The notes beneath the pieces were generated by a model. That model was given only the letters and a program-made list of their open reading frames with translations. It made no database searches and had not been told where the DNA came from. Positions 23,951-32,599 of a stretch of 50,323 nucleotides of DNA are shown one piece after another. Every line of letters starts with the position of its first letter. The stretch's first letter is position 1. Origin of the DNA: Flavobacteriia bacterium (GTDB taxonomy: Bacteria > Bacteroidota > Bacteroidia > Flavobacteriales_D > Crocinitomicaceae); contig RFQZ01000019.1 of assembly GCA_009924735.1 (NCBI GenBank), positions 1 to 50,323 of the forward strand, given 5' to 3'. The position numbers were made by a program, and so were the translations under genes.

Positions 23951-25389
23951 TATCTAATAAGTGTATTTGAATCTTTCACAGCATTAAGCATGTTTTGGAT
24001 ACTGGGTTTAACAAAATCTAGCACTAAGGAAGGATACAAGCCAATGGCAACGGCCAGTATGGCAATGATCACAAATACGGTTATTTCATTCCATTGTAAA
24101 TCTTGAAAGGTGTTGATTTTTAAAGCACCAATGCTGCTCATTTGGTAGGTACGGATCATGTAAACGGCACCTAGAACCAAGGTAAGTGAAGCCAAAACAC
24201 CTAAAATCCATTGGTAATCGAAAATGGATTTGATAAGGAAGAATTCACCAATAAACCCAGCGGTCATTGGAACCGACAATGCTATAAATGTGATTACAGC
24301 ATACCAGAAACCAAACATTGGGGCAATTTTCGCTACGCCGCCCATTGCGGTTAGGTCCCTTGTTCCGAAGCGTTTTTCCAAAATGTCAGCACATAAGAAC
24401 AAGCCAATGGCAATTAAGCTGTGGTTCACCATTTGTACCATGGCGCCCTGCAAAGATTGCATGGTGAAAATCATGATGCCCGCCGCTATGAGTCCTAAGT
24501 GACTGATGGAAGCGAAAGCAAATACCTTTTTGATGTCTTTTTCTCGCATTGCGATGAAAGCCCCATAAACGATTCCAACAATCCCAAGGATTACAATGAT
24601 CAGTTTCCAATTTTCAAGTCCGTCAAAAGACAATGGAATCATCCATTTCATCATCCCAAAAAGCGCCATTTTTAACATGATGGCAGATAGCATCATGGTT
24701 CCTGCCATCGGAGCAGTTGCGTAGGTTGGGGGTTGCCATGTATGGAAAGGGAACAGTGGGATTTTTACGGCGAAAGCAATAAGAAACCCTGTCATGATCC
24801 AGCAAGCGGCCTTGGCAGGTATGGCAGAATAAAGGAGGTCCTCATATCCGAAAGAATTTGAAAATGAGGCCATGTATAGTATGGAAAGTAGCATTCCCAA
24901 AGAACCGAGTAGGGTATAAAGGAAAAACTTTAGTAGGTTTCTTTGGTTGTCTTTTGCACCAAACCAATACAAAATAAAGAAGATGGGGATCAAAGTAAAT
25001 TCCCAAAAAACATAGAATAAGATGGCGTCTTGCGAGATAAACAATCCATTCAGTCCAAATTGCATCAAGAAAAGCAAACCATTAAACAGTGGAGAGCTTC
25101 CCTCAGTACGGTTGAAATTGCTCAGCGCGACAAGGAAAACAACTAGGTTTGACAACATCAACATGATCAAACCAATGCCATCGTATCCAAATTCAAAGGT
25201 CATCCCAATTCGGGAATGGGCAATTGGATCGTAGATGATTTCCATGAAATCCGGATTGAAAAAGACACATTTGATGCTGATTGCAACAAGTGAAGCAAAC
25301 GCGAAGAGAACATTCGTAGTTTTCACCCAACTCCGTGGAATGAAAAAGGAAATAATCCCAAAAATGAGAGGCAATAGTATCAGTTCCAA
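23950..25389 (-). CDS. nuoM: NADH-quinone oxidoreductase subunit M
   Basis: A 479-residue antiporter-like membrane subunit of complex I. Motifs include YVFWEFTLIPIFFILYWFG, KIPLFPFHTWQPPTYATAP and MLSAIMLKMALFGMMKW, with the conserved Glu in WEF and Lys in KIPLFPFH. The start is unusual: no ATG is available, an in-frame TAG lies just upstream, and the first family-like residues (ELILLPLIFGI) follow a TTG at 25389-25387. That TTG overlaps the nuoL stop by 10 bases, suggesting coupled translation. Confidence 0.95.
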   Translation of the reverse strand: MELILLPLIFGIISFFIPRSWVKTTNVLFAFASLVAISIKCVFFNPDFMEIIYDPIAHSRIGMTFEFGYDGIGLIMLMLSNLVVFLVALSNFNRTEGSSPLFNGLLFLMQFGLNGLFISQDAILFYVFWEFTLIPIFFILYWFGAKDNQRNLLKFFLYTLLGSLGMLLSILYMASFSNSFGYEDLLYSAIPAKAACWIMTGFLIAFAVKIPLFPFHTWQPPTYATAPMAGTMMLSAIMLKMALFGMMKWMIPLSFDGLENWKLIIVILGIVGIVYGAFIAMREKDIKKVFAFASISHLGLIAAGIMIFTMQSLQGAMVQMVNHSLIAIGLFLCADILEKRFGTRDLTAMGGVAKIAPMFGFWYAVITFIALSVPMTAGFIGEFFLIKSIFDYQWILGVLASLTLVLGAVYMIRTYQMSSIGALKINTFQDLQWNEITVFVIIAILAVAIGLYPSLVLDFVKPSIQNMLNAVKDSNTLIR

Positions 25390-27320
25390 GACAAGCTATT
25401 TATTAGGTAAAACACAATGATCATTATTAAACCAACCACCATCCAAAAGAGGTAAGAGGATACGATTCCGTTTTGCAATTTTCTAATCGCATTTCCCGAT
25501 TTATCGGTTAAGCTGGCAAGGCCAAAAATCCCCGCGCTGATTCCTTTTGTCTCCACGATGGCATTTAAAAATATTCCCATTTTCTCACTTGGCTTTACAA
25601 AAACCAAATCATAGGCTTCGTCCCAAAAAAGTTTTTTGTTGGAGAGCTTTTCCCAAGTCGACAACTGGTCATCCATATGTGCGGTATTTCCTTTCTTTAC
25701 ATAGGTAAGAAATGCCCAAACCAAGACGACTAAACAAACCAAGGAGGCCACACCCATTAACATGTAGGTTGTACCCGTTGACATTTCGTGGGATTCTATC
25801 CAATTGAGTCCATAGGTATTGTAATTCAAATACGTACTCAGCCAATGGCTTCCTTTGTGGAAAATCAAACCAGGTAAATTCAGCATTCCACCAAAGATGC
25901 TAAGAACGGCAAGAATCATCAGAGGTAAGGTCATGGACAATGGACTTTCATGTACATGGTCCCATTGGTGTTTTGTCCCCCTAAATTTCCCGTGAAAGGT
26001 CAAGAAATACAAGCGGAACATATAAATTGCTGTTAACATAACGGAAATCATAATTACAACATACAATGCCTGGTTTTCCATGAACAAATGGCCAATGATT
26101 TCATCTTTTGAGTAAAAACCAGCCAAAAGGGGAAATCCAGCGATGGCAAGGGTTCCAATTAAAAAGGTAGCATGGGTGATGGGCATCACTTTCCAAAGCC
26201 CCCCCATTTTGCGAATGTCTTGCTCCTCATGCATTCCATGAATCACACTTCCTGAACCAAGAAACAAAAGTGCTTTAAAGAATGCGTGCGTTGTTACGTG
26301 GAAAATGGCTACAGTATACGCTCCAAGTCCAAGGGAAACTACCATCAATCCTAATTGAGAGACCGTTGAGTAGGCGAGGACCTTTTTGATGTCATTTTGT
26401 CGCATGGCGATAAACGCCGCAACGACAGAGGTTGCAATTCCGATGTAAAGAATGATGTCTTTCGAAAAAGGAGCCAATTCGAAAAGAAAGTTTGAACGTG
26501 CGACCATATAGATTCCTGCGGTTACCATGGTTGCGGCATGAATCAAAGCGGAGACAGGCGTAGGACCCGCCATGGCATCAGGCAACCAAGTAAATAAGGG
26601 TATCTGTGCACTTTTACCCGTGGCTGCAAGGAATAAACACAAGGTAATTCCAATGACCATGGGACTGTTTAGGCTGATCGCAGAAAGGTCTCCTTTTGCA
26701 ATGGCCTCTGTAATTACTTGGAAATCTAAGGTATGGAAGGTATTTAGCAACATAAAGGAGGCGAAAATCAAACCTACGTCCCCGATTCTATTCATAACAA
26801 AGGCTTTTCGAGCAGCCAAACCATTCGACATTCCTTTTTGTACATCGCTGTAATGGAATCCAATGAGTAAATAAGAACAAACTCCAACGCCTTCCCAACC
26901 GAAGAAAAGAATAAAATAATTAGATCCCAAAACCAATAAAAGCATTGCAAAAATGAAGAGATTCAAGTAGGTGAAAAATTTATAGTACCCTTCGTCCTCC
27001 TTCATATATCCCATTGAAAAAAGGTGAATTAAAGTCCCGATTCCAGTAATGATTAACGACATCCAAATGGAAAGGGAATCGATCAAAAAGCTTGCGTTTA
27101 TGGAAAAGTCTTCCATGCGAATGATGGAGAACAAGTTAATTTTTTGTGCGCTCACTGTTTGAGAGAAAAGCACGCACACCAATGAAAAAGCACCGAGCAT
27201 TACAGCGGTTGCAAGTCCACCCACGACAATTTTTGGAAGGCGTTTGCCGAAAATTCCATTGATGATAGCTCCGGACAAGGGGAGAAGCAATAAAATAATA
27301 AGAAGTGTGGTACTATTCAT
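25380..27320 (-). CDS. nuoL: NADH-quinone oxidoreductase subunit L
   Basis: A 646-residue antiporter-like subunit of complex I, which carries the long lateral helix at its C-terminal end. Motifs include FFGWEGVGVCSYLLIGFHY, TWLPDAMAGPTPVSALIHAA and STVSQLGLMVVSLGLG. I start at the ATG at 27320 (MNSTTLLIILLLLPL): the frame is open further upstream to 27464, but those 48 codons lie inside nuoK and are not family-like. It begins 4 bases after the nuoK stop. Confidence 0.96.
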   Translation of the reverse strand: MNSTTLLIILLLLPLSGAIINGIFGKRLPKIVVGGLATAVMLGAFSLVCVLFSQTVSAQKINLFSIIRMEDFSINASFLIDSLSIWMSLIITGIGTLIHLFSMGYMKEDEGYYKFFTYLNLFIFAMLLLVLGSNYFILFFGWEGVGVCSYLLIGFHYSDVQKGMSNGLAARKAFVMNRIGDVGLIFASFMLLNTFHTLDFQVITEAIAKGDLSAISLNSPMVIGITLCLFLAATGKSAQIPLFTWLPDAMAGPTPVSALIHAATMVTAGIYMVARSNFLFELAPFSKDIILYIGIATSVVAAFIAMRQNDIKKVLAYSTVSQLGLMVVSLGLGAYTVAIFHVTTHAFFKALLFLGSGSVIHGMHEEQDIRKMGGLWKVMPITHATFLIGTLAIAGFPLLAGFYSKDEIIGHLFMENQALYVVIMISVMLTAIYMFRLYFLTFHGKFRGTKHQWDHVHESPLSMTLPLMILAVLSIFGGMLNLPGLIFHKGSHWLSTYLNYNTYGLNWIESHEMSTGTTYMLMGVASLVCLVVLVWAFLTYVKKGNTAHMDDQLSTWEKLSNKKLFWDEAYDLVFVKPSEKMGIFLNAIVETKGISAGIFGLASLTDKSGNAIRKLQNGIVSSYLFWMVVGLIMIIVFYLINSLSWN

Positions 27321-27324
27321 TGGG

Positions 27325-27645
27325 TTACCCTTTAAGTTGATTAAATACACCCACATCAATTGACCGAAGGTGACGATATGCCAAAATGAGAATGGAAAGT
27401 CCAATTGCAGCTTCTGCAGCGGCGACAACAATGATAAAGAACACAAAAATTTGTGCATCGGCATTGCTATAATACGTTGAATAAGATACCATCAATAGGT
27501 TAACTGCATTTAACATGAGTTCAATGCACATAAGAAGGACAATCATATTTCTACGTATCATAACCCCAAAGGCACCAATCGAAAAGATAAGTGCAGAAAG
27601 GATTACATAAAAATCAATATCCATGGTTGCTGTCGTTGTTTGCAT
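27325..27645 (-). CDS. nuoK: NADH-quinone oxidoreductase subunit K
   Basis: A small three-helix membrane subunit of complex I, homologous to MrpC. The conserved Glu in MCIELMLNAVNLLMV and the second Glu in AAAEAAIGLSILI are in place for proton transfer. Two starts are possible: ATG at 27645 (MQTTTATMDIDFY, 106 residues), one base after the nuoJ stop, or ATG at 27624 (MDIDFYVILSA, 99 residues), which is closer to family length. I give the longer, operon-adjacent form. Confidence 0.93.
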   Translation of the reverse strand: MQTTTATMDIDFYVILSALIFSIGAFGVMIRRNMIVLLMCIELMLNAVNLLMVSYSTYYSNADAQIFVFFIIVVAAAEAAIGLSILILAYRHLRSIDVGVFNQLKG

Positions 27646-27646
27646 A

Positions 27647-28162
27647 TCAATCAATGATTTGTTTATCGCGTTTTGCCAAAAGTATGGCACCTACCATTGC
27701 GGAAATAAAAAGGATAGAAGAGATTTCAAAAGGCACAATGTATTTTGTAAAAAGTACATTGCCAAGGTTTTCAACCAATCCTATGTTACCAATCGCTGCA
27801 TGGTCTCCGGATTCAGTTACCAAAACGACATCCTTAAGTCCCGTAATGATTACCAAAAACAAAATCCCTCCTGAAACAATCGAAGCGATGTAGACCTTGA
27901 AAGGGGTTTTGGGTTCGGATTCCTTGTTAAGGTTCAATAACATCAAAACAAAGAGAAAGAGAACCATGATGGCACCAGCATAAACAATGATGTTCACAAT
28001 GGCAAGAAACTGGGCATTCATCATAATGTAGAGTCCCGAAATAAAGAAGAACGTAACCACCAGGTAGAGAACGCTTCGAATGGGATGTTTACTCAGCACG
28101 ACCATCAGAGCGGATGCTACTGCCAAGGCGCCTAAAATTTGGGTAAGTATGGTTGCGATCAT
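27647..28162 (-). CDS. nuoJ: NADH-quinone oxidoreductase subunit J
   Basis: A 171-residue membrane subunit of complex I with five hydrophobic segments and the usual GLYIMMNAQFLAIVNIIVYA and GAIMVLFLFVLMLLNL pattern. The C-terminus is EISSILFISAMVGAILLAKR. Its ATG overlaps the nuoI stop by 4 bases. Length is normal. Confidence 0.95.
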   Translation of the reverse strand: MIATILTQILGALAVASALMVVLSKHPIRSVLYLVVTFFFISGLYIMMNAQFLAIVNIIVYAGAIMVLFLFVLMLLNLNKESEPKTPFKVYIASIVSGGILFLVIITGLKDVVLVTESGDHAAIGNIGLVENLGNVLFTKYIVPFEISSILFISAMVGAILLAKRDKQIID

Positions 28163-28701
28163 ATTGAACTTCTTTTTCCAGTGAACTGTCTTTTGGTGAT
28201 GTCAACCCTATGGTCAATGGGTTCTACCAATTTATCTTTACCGTAAATAAATTCGTTCCTTTCAAATTGGGTGGGTACAATTTCATCGGTTAAAAAAATG
28301 GCTTCTTTTGGACATGCTTCTTCGCACAGTCCGCAGAAAATACATCGCAACATATTGATTTCATACATTGTCGCATATTTTTCTTCACGGTAAAGGTGCG
28401 CTTCGTTTGGATTTCTCTCGGCTGAAGTCATCGTAATGGCCTCTGCAGGACACGCAACGGCACAAAGACCGCAAGCTGTACAATTTTCACGACCTTCTGA
28501 ATCTCTTTTTAACACATGCATCCCACGGTAAATAGGTGCAAAGGTTCTGGTTTCCTCGGGGTATTTGATGGTTTTTCTCCGGCTGATCATGTGGCGAAAA
28601 GTAATCATCATTCCTTTGACAATGGCTGGAAAATATAGCTTTTCCACCAAAGTCATTGGTTTATCAGAAACTACTTTTTTACGTTGGGTTAAACTTTCCA
28701 T
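28159..28701 (-). CDS. nuoI: NADH-quinone oxidoreductase subunit I
   Basis: A 180-residue peripheral subunit carrying the two 4Fe-4S clusters N6a and N6b, which pass electrons to NuoB. The cysteine sets are CTACGLCAVACP and CIFCGLCEEACP. The N-terminal region (KLYFPAIVKGMMITFRHMI) anchors it to the membrane arm as usual for the family. It lies 10 bases after nuoH. Confidence 0.96.
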   Translation of the reverse strand: MESLTQRKKVVSDKPMTLVEKLYFPAIVKGMMITFRHMISRRKTIKYPEETRTFAPIYRGMHVLKRDSEGRENCTACGLCAVACPAEAITMTSAERNPNEAHLYREEKYATMYEINMLRCIFCGLCEEACPKEAIFLTDEIVPTQFERNEFIYGKDKLVEPIDHRVDITKRQFTGKRSSI

Positions 28702-28711
28702 ACTCTGCTAA

Positions 28712-29740
28712 TTAAAACCAATGTTCATAAAATGCGACAACAAATCCGGTGATCAACATATTCACCAAGGCAATGGGAATCAATACCTTCCAACCCAAAT
28801 GCATCAATTGGTCAAAACGAAATCTTGGTATGGTCCAACGGATCCACATGAAGACGAAGATGAAGATGAAAATTTTTGTAAAGAATGCCAAGATACTTAA
28901 GATAGATAGCGTGTTTCCTTCGAAGTAATCCATGCCGGGGAAGTTGTATCCTCCAAAGAAAAGAATGGCCATGATGGCAGAGGAAACAAACATAGCAACG
29001 TATTCGGAAAATAGGAAAAGTCCAAGTTTCATGGAGCTGTATTCAGTATGATAACCTCCAATCAATTCGTTTTCACACTCCGGAAGGTCAAAGGGTGCGC
29101 GGTTGGTTTCTGCCAATGCACAAATAAAGAAAACGATAAAGGCCACAGGTTGGTAAAAAATGTTCCAATTCATCCCGTGTTGACTTTCAACGATTTCCTT
29201 CAAATTTAAACTTCCGCTGATCATTACAATGGTGATGGCTGAAATCCCCATGGCAAGTTCATAGGAAATCATCTGCGAGGAGGCCCGAATCGCTCCAAAA
29301 AGGGAATATTTGTTATTGGAAGCCCAACCACCAATCATAATTCCATAGACACCGATGGAAATGATTCCGAAGGCAAAAAGAATCCCGATGTTAATTTCCG
29401 CAACTTGTAACACAATGGTCCTTCCAAACAAATGTAAATCAGTTCCCCAAGGTACAATGGCACTTGTAATCAACGAGGTAAACATGGCAATGCCAGGTCC
29501 CAAAATGAAAAGCCATTTGTCTGCATTTACGGGGGTAAAGTCTTCTTTCATGAACATTTTTACACCATCTGCAATCGGTTGGAGGATGCCAAAAGGTCCG
29601 GCTCTGTCTGGACCTACGCGGTCTTGGATCCAAGCCGCAAGTTTTCTTTCGAAATAGGTTTGGTAGGCCGCAATTCCCAACGAGAGGAGAAAAAGAATCA
29701 GTACAATAACAAGTTTGTCAATCCAATAAAAAGTTTCCAT
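28712..29740 (-). CDS. nuoH: NADH-quinone oxidoreductase subunit H
   Basis: A 342-residue polytopic subunit joining the membrane and peripheral arms of complex I and forming the quinone entry channel. Motifs are QDRVGPDRAGPFGILQPIAD, LAETNRAPFDLPECENELIG and GGYHTEYSSMKLGLFLFSEY. Its ATG overlaps the nuoG stop by one base. Full length. Confidence 0.96.
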   Translation of the reverse strand: METFYWIDKLVIVLILFLLSLGIAAYQTYFERKLAAWIQDRVGPDRAGPFGILQPIADGVKMFMKEDFTPVNADKWLFILGPGIAMFTSLITSAIVPWGTDLHLFGRTIVLQVAEINIGILFAFGIISIGVYGIMIGGWASNNKYSLFGAIRASSQMISYELAMGISAITIVMISGSLNLKEIVESQHGMNWNIFYQPVAFIVFFICALAETNRAPFDLPECENELIGGYHTEYSSMKLGLFLFSEYVAMFVSSAIMAILFFGGYNFPGMDYFEGNTLSILSILAFFTKIFIFIFVFMWIRWTIPRFRFDQLMHLGWKVLIPIALVNMLITGFVVAFYEHWF

Positions 29741-30699
29741 TATCCAATTCGTTTTATTGGTTTATCGATACTCGTAGCATATTTTCCTTGGGAAATCACA
29801 GAGTGACGGTTGATTACCCGAGGACCTGTTACCGTCCATTTTGTCAAGTCTTTCTTATCGAATCTGCAATCATTGCACAACCAACCTGTTTTCCCATCGA
29901 TGTCCTCAACCTCTCCGTATGTGTCTTTTCTGGCGGTAATTCGAGCCACTTCATTTCCAAAAACCCAAAGTACAGCTTTGCCACAACACTTGTCACAGCT
30001 ACATTCTGCTTCCATAGGTTTTAAAAACCAAACCCTGCTTTTAAACCTAAACGTTCTGTCGGTTAAAGCACCTACTGGACATACGTCGATCATGTTACCA
30101 GAAAAATCATTGTCAATGGCATTTTCGATGTAGGTAGAAATTTCAGCGTGTTCTCCACGATTCATCACACCATGAACCCTTTTTTCGGTCAATTGATTTG
30201 CAACAAAAACACAGCGATAGCATAGAATGCATCGGTTCATGTGCAACTTGATTTTATTTCCTATGTCAATGGGGTCAAACGTTCTTCTAACTTCTTCGTA
30301 GCGGGTTTTTTCTGAACCATGTTCATACCCTAAGTCTTGCAAATGACATTCACCTGCTTGGTCGCAAATGGGACAATCAAGGGGGTGGTTTGCCAACAAG
30401 AATTCAACTACACCACCACGGTTGTCATGCACACGCTGGCTTGTTTTGTTTTTGACAATCATTCCATCCATTACGGTGGTGGAGCAAGAGGCAACCAATT
30501 TAGGCATAGGACGAGGGTCGGCCGTTGAACCTGCGGCAACTTCTACCAAACACGTTCTGCATTTACCTCCAGTACCCGGAAGTTTACTGTAATAGCACAT
30601 GGCTGGGGGTACAACATCGCCTCCGATTTTTCGGGCAGCATTCAGGATGGTGGTACCCGGTTCTACGTCAATTTCTATATCGTCAATGGTAACTTTCAT
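29740..30699 (-). CDS. nuoG: NADH-quinone oxidoreductase subunit G, short form
   Basis: A 319-residue iron-sulfur subunit of the NADH-dehydrogenase arm. Cysteine sets are visible for 2Fe-2S N1b (CYYSKLPGTGGKCRTC and a later Cys in LVASCS), for N5 (HPLDCPICDQAGEC) and for 4Fe-4S N4 (CILCYRC with CPVGALTD). A further set, CSCDKCC and WLCNDC, sits where the N7-type site begins in long NuoG proteins. The protein then ends, lacking the molybdopterin-oxidoreductase-like domain of about 500 residues. Because nuoH starts on the stop codon and no remnant follows, this is a genuine short form, as I recall for other Flavobacteriia. ATG at 30699 is preferred over a TTG six bases earlier. Confidence 0.92.
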   Translation of the reverse strand: MKVTIDDIEIDVEPGTTILNAARKIGGDVVPPAMCYYSKLPGTGGKCRTCLVEVAAGSTADPRPMPKLVASCSTTVMDGMIVKNKTSQRVHDNRGGVVEFLLANHPLDCPICDQAGECHLQDLGYEHGSEKTRYEEVRRTFDPIDIGNKIKLHMNRCILCYRCVFVANQLTEKRVHGVMNRGEHAEISTYIENAIDNDFSGNMIDVCPVGALTDRTFRFKSRVWFLKPMEAECSCDKCCGKAVLWVFGNEVARITARKDTYGEVEDIDGKTGWLCNDCRFDKKDLTKWTVTGPRVINRHSVISQGKYATSIDKPIKRIG

Positions 30700-30708
30700 A
30701 AACAAGTG

Positions 30709-32052
30709 TTAAGCAACTACGGGTTGCTGAATTAGACCATAATTGCGTTTTTGTGCATCCGCGGCGTGATTTACATGCCACTCAAATTCCTCCCTAAAAT
30801 GCCTAATCGCTGCTGCTACAGGCCAAGCTGCTGCATCCCCAAGTGGGCAAATGGTGTTTCCTTCAATTTTCTTATTCATTTCTTCCAAAAGATCGATGTC
30901 TCTTAAATTACCTTGACCGTGTTCGAGTCTGTATAGAATTTTTTCCATCCATCCGGTACCTTCACGGCACGGCGAACATTGACCACAGGATTCATGGGCG
31001 TAAAATCTTGTAAAATTCCAAGTGTTTCTCACGATGCATTGGTCTTCGTCAAATACAATAAAACCTCCTGAACCCAACATGGATCCGGAAGCAAATCCTC
31101 CGTCAGCCAAACTTTCATAAGACATCAATCTGTCTTCACCATTCGCAGTTTTTGTTACCAGAAAATGAGGTAAAATAGGAACAGAAGAGCCACCAGGCAC
31201 ACATGCTTTAAGCTTTTTACCATTGGCTATGCCTTGGCAATAATCGTCACCATACATGAATTCCTCCACAGAAACGCCTAATTCAATTTCATAAACGCCA
31301 GGACGTGCTAGGTTTCCACATGCAGAAATTAATTTGGTTCCTGTACTTTTTCCAATTCCAATGTTGGCATAGGCATCTCCTCCTTCGCGTACAATGGGTA
31401 CGACAGCGGCAATGGATTCAACGTTGTTGACAACGGTTGGACAACCCCACAATCCTTTTACAGCGGGGAAAGGTGGTTTGATGCGCGGATTCCCTCTTTT
31501 TCCTTCTAGGGATTCTAACAATGCTGTTTCTTCTCCGCAGATGTAGGCTCCTCCACCGGGCGTAACAATGATTTCGTGGTCAAAGCCACTTCCCTGAATG
31601 TTTTTTCCTAAAAATCCTTTGGCATGTGCTTCTGCAATGGCTTTTTCAAGAATGTCTAGGATGTACATGAATTCTCCACGAATGTAGATGTACGAAGTAT
31701 TTGCACCAAGTGCATACGAGGATAAAATCATTCCCTCAATCAGGATGTGCGGAATTTTTTCCATCAGGTAACGGTCTTTAAACGTACCTGGTTCTGATTC
31801 ATCTGCGTTGCAAACAAGGTATCTAGGAACCCCTTCAGGTTTTGCTAAGAATGACCATTTTAATCCTGTTGGGAAACCGGCGCCACCTCTACCGCGAAGT
31901 CCAGATTTTTTAACTTCTTCAACAATTCCATCCGGAGAAAAGTTTTTGAGGGCCTTGGTAAGGGTATCGTAACCACCTTGTTTTTGATAGACCTCTATGC
32001 CTTGAATTCCGGGGACGTCTATGTGTTCTAACAACAATCTTCTGTTTTTCAT
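30709..32052 (-). CDS. nuoF: NADH-quinone oxidoreductase subunit F
   Basis: A 447-residue subunit that binds NADH and FMN and carries 4Fe-4S cluster N3. FMN/NADH sites: GLRGRGGAGFPTGLKWSF and GGGAYICGEETALLESLEGK. Cluster ligands: SCGQCSPCREGT and ICPLGDA. It takes hydride from NADH and feeds the chain through NuoE and NuoG. The gene starts 11 bases after nuoE. Full length. Confidence 0.97.
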   Translation of the reverse strand: MKNRRLLLEHIDVPGIQGIEVYQKQGGYDTLTKALKNFSPDGIVEEVKKSGLRGRGGAGFPTGLKWSFLAKPEGVPRYLVCNADESEPGTFKDRYLMEKIPHILIEGMILSSYALGANTSYIYIRGEFMYILDILEKAIAEAHAKGFLGKNIQGSGFDHEIIVTPGGGAYICGEETALLESLEGKRGNPRIKPPFPAVKGLWGCPTVVNNVESIAAVVPIVREGGDAYANIGIGKSTGTKLISACGNLARPGVYEIELGVSVEEFMYGDDYCQGIANGKKLKACVPGGSSVPILPHFLVTKTANGEDRLMSYESLADGGFASGSMLGSGGFIVFDEDQCIVRNTWNFTRFYAHESCGQCSPCREGTGWMEKILYRLEHGQGNLRDIDLLEEMNKKIEGNTICPLGDAAAWPVAAAIRHFREEFEWHVNHAADAQKRNYGLIQQPVVA

Positions 32053-32063
32053 CTGGAATGGCG

Positions 32064-32594
32064 TTATTGAATTTGTCCTGATTTATACTGTTCTATCAGC
32101 GCATCTACCTTCTCTGGGGTCAGATGTTCGTGGTATTGGTTTCTGCATTGCAGTAGGGGACCATACCCGCATCCACCAAGGCATTCTGCTGTTTTTAAGG
32201 TAAACAAACCATCTTCAGTGGTTTCACCCACTTGTATGTTGAGTTTGTCCTGAATGTACGAAATCAATTCGTCGCTGCCAACGAGTGCACAAGGACCGGT
32301 ACGGCACACTTCAAAGACATGTTTTCCAACGGGTTGTAGGTGGAACATGGTATAAAAGGACGCTACTTCGTAAACTTCAACAGGTTGAATGGATAGAATT
32401 TCTGCAATTTTGTTCATTGCGGGAACACTGACCCATCCAAATTCAGCTTGTGCGATGTGTAGCATTCGAATCAAAGCACTTTTTTCCTTTCCTTCGGGGA
32501 ATTTCTTGATTACGGCTGTAATTTTTTCCATCATCGCATCGTTGAACGAAATGACTTCACTAGGATCGAATACGGGTTGTGTGTGTTGGCTCAT
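32064..32594 (-). CDS. nuoE: NADH-quinone oxidoreductase subunit E
   Basis: A 176-residue thioredoxin-like subunit carrying 2Fe-2S cluster N1a. The four ligands are in CRTGPC and CLGGCGYGPLLQC. The N-terminal part (KSALIRMLHIAQAEFGWVS, then EIYEVASFYTMF-like VYEVASFYTMFHLQPVG) is typical. It forms the NADH-oxidising module with NuoF and NuoG. Starts 5 bases after nuoD. Confidence 0.97.
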   Translation of the reverse strand: MSQHTQPVFDPSEVISFNDAMMEKITAVIKKFPEGKEKSALIRMLHIAQAEFGWVSVPAMNKIAEILSIQPVEVYEVASFYTMFHLQPVGKHVFEVCRTGPCALVGSDELISYIQDKLNIQVGETTEDGLFTLKTAECLGGCGYGPLLQCRNQYHEHLTPEKVDALIEQYKSGQIQ

Positions 32595-32599
32595 ATCTT

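Noticed and set aside
27321-27464. N-terminal extension of nuoL by 48 codons
   Set aside because: It lies inside nuoK, is not NuoL-like, and a proper ATG follows the nuoK stop by 4 bases.
29740-30699. NuoG as a truncated pseudogene
   Set aside because: nuoH begins on its stop codon, no remnant of the missing domain follows, and all N-module cysteines are kept; a lineage-specific short form explains it better.
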